From Bacteroidales bacterium (GTDB lineage: Bacteria > Bacteroidota > Bacteroidia > Bacteroidales > VadinHA17), in the NCBI GenBank assembly GCA_024763075.1, contig JANTGF010000036.1, positions 1-40,833 on the forward strand: a stretch of DNA of 40,833 nucleotides, read 5' to 3'. Position numbers and translations under genes: made by a program. The notes under the pieces are model-generated. The model did not search any database. It was not told where the DNA came from and was given only the letters and a program-made list of their open reading frames with translations. Below, piece by piece: positions 1 to 7,156 of the stretch. Each line of letters opens with the position of its first letter. The stretch's first letter is position 1.

Positions 1-2
1 AT

Positions 3-176
3 TCCGGAGACGGATGGTTTTTGCTCCGCCTGTCATTACATGATCCGGTAATGCCGGTAAATCTGGAATCGGAATCCCCGGGAGGAATTCAGACGATGGT
101 TGGTAAATTAAAGCCATTTTTGAGCAAGTTTCTGAAGCTTGATATTTCGGGTCTGAGTGAGGGAATGATTGAGTGA
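3..176 (+). CDS. Phosphohexomutase (phosphomannomutase/phosphoglucomutase), C-terminal end only
   Basis: Partial gene entering from the left edge; 57 residues are read before a TGA at 174-176. The peptide begins SGDGWFLLRLSLHDPVMPVN and has the pattern W-F-x-x-R-x-S-x(4)-P-x(4)-N-x-E, which is the phosphate-binding C-terminal domain 4 pattern of the alpha-D-phosphohexomutase family (usual form W-F-x-x-R-P-S-N-T-E-P). This family interconverts hexose 1- and 6-phosphates in the cytoplasm. The usual S-N-T-E-P is replaced by S-L-H-D-P, so the exact substrate cannot be assigned. The last codons (…LSEGMIE) already lie in the downstream 8-bp repeat array, which seems to provide the stop codon. The rest of the gene is outside the window, so the call rests on this short match only. 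Confidence 0.6.
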   Translation, partial: SGDGWFLLRLSLHDPVMPVNLESESPGGIQTMVGKLKPFLSKFLKLDISGLSEGMIE

Positions 177-466
177 GTAAATGATTGAATGAGTGAATGA
201 GTGAATGAGTGAATGATGGAATGATGGAAATGAGGGAATGTGTGAGGGAGGGACTGAGGGACTAAGGGACTGAGGGACTGAGGGACTAAGGGACTGAGGG
301 AATGTGGGAATGTGGGAATGTGGGACTGTGAGAATGAGGAAATGATGGAATATGGAATGGAGAGAGAATGAATGAGGGAATGAATGATTGAATGTATGAA
401 TGTGGGAATGTGGAATGGAGAGAATGAATGCATCAGGGAATGAGGGAATGAGGGAATGAGAGAGAC
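153..466 (+). repeat. Degenerate 8-bp tandem array with phased GGG runs
   Basis: About 310 bp built from octamers related to GGAATGAG, GGACTGAG, GGAATGTG and GAATGAGT. The plus strand is almost free of C. Between 250 and 324 there are ten GGG triplets at exactly 8-bp steps (starting at 250, 258, 266, 274, 282, 290, 298, 306, 314, 322), with another at 246; the 5-nt loops fit the G3-N(1-7) quadruplex rule. The array begins inside the 3' end of the phosphohexomutase gene, so its G-rich strand would be in that gene's mRNA tail. The opposite strand has an open frame of His/Ser/Ile repeats, which I regard as a by-product of the repeat. Confidence 0.9.
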
Positions 467-630
467 TGTGCGTTTCTGTTGTTTATATAGTTCCTATGGT
501 TTATGTGGTCAGGAAAAACAGGGATATGTGATCCAAGATCCAAGAATCAATATCCAAGAACCAAGCCAAGATCCAGGTTAATTTGAAAATTTAATGATTT
601 GAAAATTTGAAAATGAAAGACAATTCTGGA

Positions 631-678
631 GAATAAGTTGTCTACTGGCTGAGCTTGTCGAAGTCAGGTTCACGAATG
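631..678. repeat. 48-bp direct repeat, copy 1 (GAGCTTGTCGAAG type)
   Basis: Matches 947-994 at 46 of 48 positions, offset 316 bp. It contains CTGAGCTTGTCGAAGTCAG, whose outer ends (CTGA/TCAG) are complementary; the reverse complement contains CTTCGACAAGCTCAG, a word I recall as a common short palindromic repeat in bacterial intergenic DNA. Confidence 0.85.
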
Positions 679-763
679 TAACAAGATCCAAGAATCAAGA
701 AACAAACAAACCCCATAAGGAAATATTAAATAATGAATGCTATATGAAAAATGAAAAAGTTAA

Positions 764-834
764 TTGCACCGTAGGTGCAAGATATTTATAGCTTGCCGGT
801 ATATAAATTCTTTAAGAGTGCCGTAGGTACGGCA
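764..834. repeat. Paired-hairpin repeat unit, copy 1
   Basis: Two short inverted repeats lie 55 bp apart. The first is TTGCACC-GTA-GGTGCAA (764-780, 7-bp stem). The second is TGCCGTA-GG-TACGGCA (819-834, 7-bp stem), followed by the shared tail TGAATATGGTAAAAATATA. The same two-hairpin layout with the same 55-bp spacing recurs at 1012-1082. Confidence 0.85.
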
Positions 835-946
835 TGAATATGGTAAAAATATAGAGGTTGAGCGAAAACAATAACCAAGATACAAGAATCAAGAACCAAA
901 GCAATATGATGATTTGATGAATTGAAAATGATGTGGTAGTTATGCA

Positions 947-994
947 GAATAAATTGTCTGCTGGCTGAGCTTGTCGAAGTCAGGTTCACGAATG
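947..994. repeat. 48-bp direct repeat, copy 2 (GAGCTTGTCGAAG type)
   Basis: Second copy of the 631-678 element; differs only at two positions (G to A and A to G in the first 14 bases). It lies just upstream of the second paired-hairpin unit, as copy 1 lies upstream of the first, so the two families appear to have been duplicated together, with divergence of the spacer between them. Confidence 0.85.
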
Positions 995-1011
995 AAAAAT
1001 TAAAAAGTTAA

Positions 1012-1082
1012 TTGTACCGTAGGTACAAAATAGTTGTAGTTTACCAAGAAATAAGTTGTTAAAAAGTGCCGTAGGTACGGCA
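1012..1082. repeat. Paired-hairpin repeat unit, copy 2
   Basis: TTGTACC-GTA-GGTACAA (1012-1028) and TGCCGTA-GG-TACGGCA (1067-1082). Relative to copy 1 the first stem has a C-to-T change compensated by G-to-A on the other arm, so pairing is kept. The 38 bp between the hairpins are much less conserved than the stems. Confidence 0.85.
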
Positions 1083-1241
1083 TGAATATGGTAAAAATAT
1101 AAAGTTGAACGATGAATAAAAAAGTAAAAAGGCAGGTGAGTGAGTGGATGAACGCAAATCTGAAGTGATTTCTCTGACAATATCATGGAATTAAATAAAT
1201 ATTAGCAAATAACAATCGGATACTAAAGAATTATCAACACC

Positions 1242-2171
1242 ATGAGAAAAGTTTACGCACTGGGAGAGACTTTGTATGAAAAAATATACCGGAAAAGCAG
1301 CCTGATGAGATCAATAGCCGGTGGATCGGCTGTAAACACTGCTGTTTCACTGGGCAGGCTTGGACTTCCGGTATATCTGCTGAGTGAATTCGGGCAGGAT
1401 AAAGAAGGAGATGCACTTACCCGTTTTTTCCATGAGAACCATGTAAATACAGATTTTGTTTACCGTCACAAAGAAGGGAAAACAAGTGTTTCAAATGCGC
1501 ATTTAGATGCGAATAATGAAGCCCGGTATCAGTTTTTTACAGATTTCCCCAAAGACCGGTTCCTGATAGAAATGCCTCCTTTTGCTGAAAATGATATTTT
1601 GCTTTTTGGTTCCAGGTTTGCCATCAATCAGGAACTTAAAGAAAATGTAAAAACAATTCTGGAACATGCCCTCAAAGCACAAGCACTCATTCTTTACGAT
1701 CCAAATTTCCGTAAAGCTCATCTTAGTGAATTACAAACCATTAAACCACTCATTCTTCGGAACATGAATTTTGCCAGTATCATCCGGGGGTCTGACGATG
1801 ATTTTGCAAATATTTTCGGAGCAAAAAACAGTTCTGAAGCTTTTCAGCATTTGCCGGATAAATCAGCTTGTCTGATCTATACGACAAGTAAAAAAGGTGA
1901 ATTTCTGCATTGTAACAGTTATTCAGGTAACTTTCCGGTTCCTAAGATTTCTCCGGTTTCTACCATAGGAGCAGGAGACAACTTCAATGCCGGACTCATT
2001 TACGGACTATACAGGAATAATGTTCAGAAGAAAATGCTGCCCTCGTTAAGCGGTCGGAAATGGAATGAACTAATCTCTTCAGGTATTCGTTTTGCTACTG
2101 AAGTTTGTATGTCAGAGGACAATTATATTTCGCCTGAGTTTGCCAAAAAAATCATTAAAATAAAAACTTAG
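1242..2171 (+). CDS. PfkB-family carbohydrate kinase
   Basis: 309-residue cytoplasmic sugar kinase of the PfkB/ribokinase family, which phosphorylates furanose sugars with ATP. Visible motifs are the N-terminal GGSAVNTAVSLGRLG substrate-binding stretch (residues 27-41), the GQDKEGD region (51-57), and the C-terminal anion-hole signature TIGAGDNFNAG (241-251) with D246 as the presumed catalytic base. The length is normal for fructokinase-like members. An ATG at 1242 is used; no strong ribosome-binding site is visible, as is usual in Bacteroidota. The gene is convergent with the SorE-like dehydrogenase and the two stop codons interlock (TTAG at 2168-2171). The substrate is unknown; fructose is a reasonable guess given the polyol/sorbose-phosphate dehydrogenase next door. 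Confidence 0.85.
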   Translation: MRKVYALGETLYEKIYRKSSLMRSIAGGSAVNTAVSLGRLGLPVYLLSEFGQDKEGDALTRFFHENHVNTDFVYRHKEGKTSVSNAHLDANNEARYQFFTDFPKDRFLIEMPPFAENDILLFGSRFAINQELKENVKTILEHALKAQALILYDPNFRKAHLSELQTIKPLILRNMNFASIIRGSDDDFANIFGAKNSSEAFQHLPDKSACLIYTTSKKGEFLHCNSYSGNFPVPKISPVSTIGAGDNFNAGLIYGLYRNNVQKKMLPSLSGRKWNELISSGIRFATEVCMSEDNYISPEFAKKIIKIKT

Positions 2172-3430
2172 TTCAGTTTATCCGCATTTGCCAACAGAAA
2201 ATTTTCTGCTTCGACTGACCATAGACCCTTGTGCTTATCAGTAATGTCAGCAAGGGAATTGAAAACAGGGTTTGCCTTTCCTTTCTCCCTGAAATCATCA
2301 ATAGCAGTCAGTTCCATATTCACGTGGGTGTAAATCAATTTTTTTCCACCGGGTATATCCGGAAGATTCAGGGTTGTTTCTATCACTGAATTAAGTCCGC
2401 CGACGTGCGTAATCAACCCCGATGGATCCAGCCCTTTTGACATCAGGTCAAGGGCTTCCACCATATCATTATTTGTTCCGCCGCTTGTACCTACCACATG
2501 GGTTGAGTTATAATGCAGATTATAAAAATTAAACCGGGCTGAAAAGGCCGGGTCACTGGGACCTGCAAAGAAATTCAGGCAGCCATCGCGTCCCAGAATC
2601 TGATCGCCCTGCTCAATCACCGGAGGAACCGGAGCAAAAACAAATACATCATCGTATCCTTTACCACCTGTAAGTTCCAACAACTCTTTTACAGCATCAT
2701 CTGATTTTCCGGTATTCAGATAAATCAAATTTACTCCCTGCTTCTTTGCATATTCCGGAGAAAATAATTCTGCAGCTCTTTTCAAACGGGTATCGTCAAT
2801 ATCAGTTACAACCATCAGAGAGGGCCTTCTTTTGCGAAACAAACCATAATTAATGGCTGCCAGTCCCATGGGACCCACGCCTGCCAGAACAGCCATATTC
2901 CCACCTTCCTTAATATCCATATAATGTGTATAAGAACCCGGTTTCATGTGATAATTGGCATGAAATGCCCCGATCACGCAGGATAATGGTTCAGCCAGAG
3001 AAGCAGGGAAAAAACCCTGACCCTCATAAGGCAAAAGACAATCCATTTCCATCACCTCATTTGGAATGATCACATAGGTAGCATCCCCACCGATCCATTG
3101 ATAGGAATATCCGGGAGCATCCAGACTGCCTTTGTAATTCAATGCAGGTTGAATGGAAAATTTCTGGCCATTACTATATTTACCAGCCCATTTGCTTCCC
3201 ACTTCCACAATTTCCCCGCTAAACTCATGTCCGATAATTGTTGGATGCAGGTGTACATCATCCGGAACACGTTTATGCTCAGCCCCCTGATTTGCAGCTT
3301 TATAGGAAGACATACAAATACTATCCGACATAACTTTTGCCAGAATTTCATTTTCCTTCATTTCAGGTAATTCAAATTTTTCCAGACGCAAATCCCTTTT
3401 TCCGTATATTCTAACCGCTTTTGACTTCAT
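2168..3430 (-). CDS. Zinc-type medium-chain dehydrogenase, L-sorbose-1-phosphate reductase-like (SorE family)
   Basis: 420-residue alcohol/polyol dehydrogenase of the MDR superfamily. C39 and the GHE at 67-69 are the expected zinc and proton-relay residues of the catalytic GroES-like domain; the Rossmann fold begins with the glycine motif GVGPMG near residue 186. The long C-terminal half and overall sequence resemble L-sorbose-1-phosphate reductases, which interconvert ketose-1-phosphates and hexitol phosphates with NAD(P)H. It is the last gene of a leftward series with an SDR and a PHP-domain protein, all pointing to a sugar-phosphate or polyol pathway. The 62-bp gap to the upstream CotH-like gene suggests that it may be in a separate transcript. 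The substrate is an inference from similarity only. Confidence 0.75.
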   Translation of the reverse strand: MKSKAVRIYGKRDLRLEKFELPEMKENEILAKVMSDSICMSSYKAANQGAEHKRVPDDVHLHPTIIGHEFSGEIVEVGSKWAGKYSNGQKFSIQPALNYKGSLDAPGYSYQWIGGDATYVIIPNEVMEMDCLLPYEGQGFFPASLAEPLSCVIGAFHANYHMKPGSYTHYMDIKEGGNMAVLAGVGPMGLAAINYGLFRKRRPSLMVVTDIDDTRLKRAAELFSPEYAKKQGVNLIYLNTGKSDDAVKELLELTGGKGYDDVFVFAPVPPVIEQGDQILGRDGCLNFFAGPSDPAFSARFNFYNLHYNSTHVVGTSGGTNNDMVEALDLMSKGLDPSGLITHVGGLNSVIETTLNLPDIPGGKKLIYTHVNMELTAIDDFREKGKANPVFNSLADITDKHKGLWSVEAENFLLANADKLN

Positions 3431-3492
3431 CTAATTATTTTAGTTTCAATTATAACAAATTTAGCATCCAAATATTTCATACTTTAAAGTAA

Positions 3493-4599
3493 CTATTTTG
3501 ACAGGCAACCATTCAAAATATTGTATTTAAAAGATTTATCTTTTTCCAGGATATTATAGAAACCTTCCAAATATCTTTTCATATTTTCTTTCTCCCTTTT
3601 GTCCAGGTATGAAAAATCATCAATCACTTTAAATAATGAATCCTTCTTATTCAAAAAAAGCTCCCTAGCTTTTTCTACATGAACATCCGGCAAACAAATA
3701 CCCCGGTAAACTCTTTCTCTGACTGATTCTATTCCCAGGCGCTCATCCGGCACAGCATATTCCGTATCCACGATCCCTGAATAATCAAAGTCGTAAGGCA
3801 CAGGATACGGGTCAGGTTTTGTAAAATCCATTGCTTTAAGAATTTTCAAATTATGTAATCCTGCAATTGACCAATCTGTATTTCCAATCATATATTCAAA
3901 CATTGCCACCAATGCCATATGATCTTTATTCATGAGATACTGATGCAGATTCTCAAGCTTCAATACAATCATTTTATTCCTCTCCGCCACTGAGTTAATA
4001 TGTTCTATTATAAAGCCATATTTAACAAATGGTTTTCTGGGTTTCTTTTTTACATTCTCAGGAACATCTACATACTGCATTTTGATCAACCTCACTTTAA
4101 AACTAAGATCAGTAAGCTGATTATACAATCTATAGACCAGGTATTCTTTGAGCACATAATCTTCAAACAAGGATGAGTGCTTACAGTGTGTAACTATTTT
4201 AAAGTTTTTCTGATTATCCAGATATTCATTATCAAATTTTGTTTTTTTTACATTTAATTTCAAAGGAGGGAATGCACAATATCCCCGTCTGAATACTCCT
4301 CTTGATTTGATTCGTACATTTTTTTCTATGGAGGTATCACTTGCATACATCACTAAAACAGCATCCTGATACTCAGGTTTATCTGTAGCTTTCAAATACT
4401 TTCGCATATCAAACTTAAGTGTTAGTTCAACCAGACCTTCCCGCCCGAATAAGTTCCATTCTTCCTCAGGAATAAAGTGAATGACATCTGAACTGTCCGG
4501 AAACTGAACATCCTTTTTCCTCTTTTGAGCATAAAGAAAATCTGTTTGATAAAATCCTGTAAGAATCAGGAAAAATATAATACCGAAATACTTTTTCAT
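3493..4599 (-). CDS. Secreted CotH-like (kinase-fold) protein
   Basis: 368 residues with a Sec signal peptide (KK n-region, hydrophobic IIFFLILTGF, cleavage near YA-Q at residue 25). The middle contains IGNTDWSIAGLHNLKIL (about residues 238-254) and VPYDFDYSG (about 268-276). These resemble the N-x-D-x(n)-H-N and D-F/L-D motifs of the CotH atypical protein-kinase family, in which the acidic residues bind metal-ATP. The preceding K-S-R-G (RIKSRGVFRRG) block also fits CotH members. The role would be a periplasmic or surface phosphotransferase, but no substrate is known. It sits between two dehydrogenase genes without obvious pathway logic. Uncharacterised Bacteroidota homologues of this kind are usually left as hypothetical, so the family call is moderate. 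Confidence 0.5.
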   Translation of the reverse strand: MKKYFGIIFFLILTGFYQTDFLYAQKRKKDVQFPDSSDVIHFIPEEEWNLFGREGLVELTLKFDMRKYLKATDKPEYQDAVLVMYASDTSIEKNVRIKSRGVFRRGYCAFPPLKLNVKKTKFDNEYLDNQKNFKIVTHCKHSSLFEDYVLKEYLVYRLYNQLTDLSFKVRLIKMQYVDVPENVKKKPRKPFVKYGFIIEHINSVAERNKMIVLKLENLHQYLMNKDHMALVAMFEYMIGNTDWSIAGLHNLKILKAMDFTKPDPYPVPYDFDYSGIVDTEYAVPDERLGIESVRERVYRGICLPDVHVEKARELFLNKKDSLFKVIDDFSYLDKREKENMKRYLEGFYNILEKDKSFKYNILNGCLSK

Positions 4600-4659
4600 G
4601 ATTTCATTATTAAGTTAATTCAATCACCCTGTAAATTGCTAATTATTAACTATTAACTA

Positions 4660-5853
4660 TCACTTCATTACCTGGCCACCCGTAACCGGAATGGTCTGAC
4701 CTGTTTCATATTCCTGTTCAATGACATAATAAACAGCCCGCATTACATCATCTACTGTAACCCCTCTTTTCATGGGAACTTTTGCTTCATAAAAAGACTT
4801 TACATCCGCAATATTCTTTGCTCCTTTTACCTTTCCTGCCCTAAGGTACTGAATAAATAATCCGTTTTCAGGATCAGACCACAATGGTCCGTCAAAAAAA
4901 TTCCCGGGACAAATGGAATTTACCTTTATTCTGTCATCAATCAGTTCCAGAGCGAAAGACTGCATCAGGCCAATTCCTCCAAATTTACTTCCGGCATAAG
5001 CAAAATTACGATTACTTCCCTGCAAACCGGATTTCGAATTGATCTGAATAATATCCGAGAAACCTTTCCTATTCTCCTTGTTTTGTACTTTCATTATTTG
5101 GGAGGCATACTTTGTGCAAACATAAAAGCCTTTGTAATTCACCTTTGTTACAAAGTCAAAATCTGCTTCATTCAGTTCATCCAGTCCACCGGCACGCAAT
5201 ACTCCTGCATTACTTATCATAACATCCAGACCACCAAAAGCTTTTACAGTTTCAATCATCAGATTTTTTACAGACTCAGCATCTGAAATGTCTGCCTGTA
5301 CAAAAATCATTCTGTTTGGATGCTTACCGGAATTAAACTTCCCCACCAGTTTTTCACCTTTTGCCCTGTTCATATCTGCAATCACCACATGGGCACCTTG
5401 TTTAAAAGTGCTGGTAGCAATGCCGGCACCAAAGCCTTGAGCACCACCGGTTACCATCACTACCTTAAATGCCAGTCTTCCTAAAATCCGGTTCCACGAA
5501 TCACCAATAGCCTGTCCATCCTGATCTGCAACGGAAAGCTCCGGAAGACCAAATAAATGGATCAGGCCCAGATCCTTAATAAAAATCCATACAGGCATGG
5601 ACTTTTGATTGTTTGTTAAAGTTTGGGAAAAAGATCTTATTTCACTCAATATTTGTTTAATATCCTCTGTTTCTTCAACATACAATGAAATGATCTGACC
5701 ATGCTTATTCTGCCATTCCCGATACTCCTTTACAGAATCCGGAAGGAATTTCAAAGCTCCTTTATCTGTGAAATTTGCAATTGTTGGATATTCTCCTGTA
5801 AACATGGCCCTTACCGCAGGCAGCAGATTGAAATAAATTTGTTCCGTTGTCAT
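4660..5853 (-). CDS. Short-chain dehydrogenase/reductase with a 125-residue N-terminal extension
   Basis: 397 residues from the ATG at 5851-5853 (MTTEQIYF), chosen because a longer frame would run into the upstream PHP gene. Residues 1-125 form an extra domain without a recognised motif; the SDR domain follows with TGGAQGFG (135-142, NAD(P) binding), NAG (215-217), the catalytic Ser near 275 and Y286-x3-K290. The C-terminal half resembles sorbitol-6-phosphate dehydrogenases and the SDR half of bifunctional rhamnulose-phosphate aldolase/dehydrogenases; the N-terminal part may be a relic or replacement of such a partner domain. The 10-bp gap from the PHP gene implies one operon. It probably oxidises a sugar alcohol, hydroxyaldehyde or polyol phosphate. 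Confidence 0.75.
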   Translation of the reverse strand: MTTEQIYFNLLPAVRAMFTGEYPTIANFTDKGALKFLPDSVKEYREWQNKHGQIISLYVEETEDIKQILSEIRSFSQTLTNNQKSMPVWIFIKDLGLIHLFGLPELSVADQDGQAIGDSWNRILGRLAFKVVMVTGGAQGFGAGIATSTFKQGAHVVIADMNRAKGEKLVGKFNSGKHPNRMIFVQADISDAESVKNLMIETVKAFGGLDVMISNAGVLRAGGLDELNEADFDFVTKVNYKGFYVCTKYASQIMKVQNKENRKGFSDIIQINSKSGLQGSNRNFAYAGSKFGGIGLMQSFALELIDDRIKVNSICPGNFFDGPLWSDPENGLFIQYLRAGKVKGAKNIADVKSFYEAKVPMKRGVTVDDVMRAVYYVIEQEYETGQTIPVTGGQVMK

Positions 5854-5863
5854 TGAATCAGTG

Positions 5864-7105
5864 TTATTTATAAATATTAAAAAACTCCTGTAAAACCAGA
5901 CTTCCAAGCTTCTCGAAGTCACTTTTTTCAGAAATCCGGCAAACACCATTTACTCCAATATAAGACTTTTCTCCAAAAGCCATTAAATACTGATGGGCTG
6001 CCAGCACACATACGCCCCTGTACTGAACTTCCTGTAAGACATCACCTAATTCCTCTCCATTTCTACAACGTACTGTCAATGGTTGCATATCCGGTGTGTT
6101 ATGTTCCGTTCCAAAGCTGATTACAAATCCTTTATCATCGAAAAAACGTACAAAATCAGCCAATATCCTTTTATCGTTTCTGCCGGGAATCAGTTCAATA
6201 GCATAAATACCCAGGGAAATCAGCCTTTTATATAATTTCTGCCAATCCTCTTCAAATTTTGTAAAATTACCCGCAGGATCATCCAGCAATACAGGATAGG
6301 TCGGAATCCCTCCTGCATTTAATATCAATTTTACAAGGTCGGGAACCGGAAGAAAAGAGCTTTCTGTTTCCTCTACAAAGGCCGTTCCTCCTTTTTTAAG
6401 CAACTTCGACCGGATGAGATTTTCCAGGGCTGCCTCATTGGAAAGCAACTGTTCTCCAACTTCAGCATTCAGCATCTTTTTCATAGCCTCCATCCTGTCA
6501 TTATTGGTAGAAAAGCTTTCAAAAACAGCCATCCTGATTGCTCTGGCCAGATGCCTTTCCCTCACAAGATTTTCAGCAAAACGTTCCTTTATTTCATCAT
6601 AAGATAAAGTAATTGAAAGCCCCACAGAGGCAAACCGAATATTTGTTTTGTCAACCATCTCCTTAAGCTGTCCCTGACTTTCATTTACAACTCCCTCCAG
6701 CATTTTTTCATATCTGCCATTCAACCTGAAAGGATACTTAAAAGCCTTTCCTGTAAGATAAGTACGACCAGGATTATTCGGGTCATTTACCCTTATGCCG
6801 GCAGATTGTTCATCATTCAGTAAGCCGATATACTCCATATTAAACATTGGGAAAATACCGGAATGAAAAGCCTTTTCTTTAAAAACATTGTAGCCGTCAG
6901 CAACATAAAAGTCATTGATACCCAGAACATTGATTTTCTCACTTACTGCAAGGCTGAAGATTTCATCCATATCTGAAAAAGAACTGAATGAATAGGGTGT
7001 ATGGATATGATTGTTGACATTTAACTTCTTAATGGGATTTTTTAAGCCGGATTTCTTCCTCAGTTCTGTGGGAGGAAGGAGTGCTTTATAGATATTATCA
7101 GTCAT
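5864..7105 (-). CDS. PHP-domain metallo-hydrolase-like protein
   Basis: 413 residues. The N-terminus has the PHP signature N-H-I-H-T-P-Y-S (H33, H35), and near the C-terminus SFGTEHNTP gives another metal ligand, as in PHP phosphoesterases that hold two or three metal ions. The centre is a large helical insertion (about residues 130-260). PHP proteins of this size in sugar clusters are usually uncharacterised phosphoesterases; the product is soluble and cytoplasmic by sequence (no signal peptide or TM segment). It starts the PHP-SDR pair (10-bp spacing), which suggests action on the same sugar phosphate. I cannot name the substrate. Confidence 0.7.
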   Translation of the reverse strand: MTDNIYKALLPPTELRKKSGLKNPIKKLNVNNHIHTPYSFSSFSDMDEIFSLAVSEKINVLGINDFYVADGYNVFKEKAFHSGIFPMFNMEYIGLLNDEQSAGIRVNDPNNPGRTYLTGKAFKYPFRLNGRYEKMLEGVVNESQGQLKEMVDKTNIRFASVGLSITLSYDEIKERFAENLVRERHLARAIRMAVFESFSTNNDRMEAMKKMLNAEVGEQLLSNEAALENLIRSKLLKKGGTAFVEETESSFLPVPDLVKLILNAGGIPTYPVLLDDPAGNFTKFEEDWQKLYKRLISLGIYAIELIPGRNDKRILADFVRFFDDKGFVISFGTEHNTPDMQPLTVRCRNGEELGDVLQEVQYRGVCVLAAHQYLMAFGEKSYIGVNGVCRISEKSDFEKLGSLVLQEFFNIYK

Positions 7106-7156
7106 ATTTTAATTTTAATTAGAAAACCGTTTGGAAATTGACTATTTCCTGTTTCG

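Larger units (their letters stand above)
467..1241. other. Non-coding spacer rich in dispersed repeats
   Basis: No credible gene is seen in this 775-bp stretch. It contains phrases of the type CCAAGAATCAAGAACCAAG at about 531-575, 684-708 and 876-900, runs of ATTTGAAAATTTGAAAATG-like sequence near 580-615, two 48-bp direct repeats and two paired-hairpin units (listed separately). The layout looks like accumulated intergenic repeat families, not a decayed gene. Confidence 0.75.

Noticed and set aside
89-433. 114-residue minus-strand open frame of His/Ser/Ile/Thr repeats
   Set aside because: It is the reverse reading of the 8-bp array. Every frame of such an array without stops gives a repeated peptide; there is no start signal or protein-like composition.
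153-1082. Possible CRISPR array
   Set aside because: The 8-bp units have no spacers, and the hairpin units occur only twice with similar, not unique, material between them. No cas genes are present.
786-1186. Two minus-strand small frames sharing the peptide YFYHIHAVPTAL
   Set aside because: The shared peptide is caused by the two copies of the hairpin repeat and its conserved tail (TGAATATGG…). The rest of the two frames is unrelated, and base changes follow stem pairing, not codon position.
5854-5949. Longer N-terminus of the SDR starting at 5949
   Set aside because: It would overlap the end of the PHP gene and adds residues without family similarity; the ATG at 5853 gives a 10-bp gap typical of this operon.
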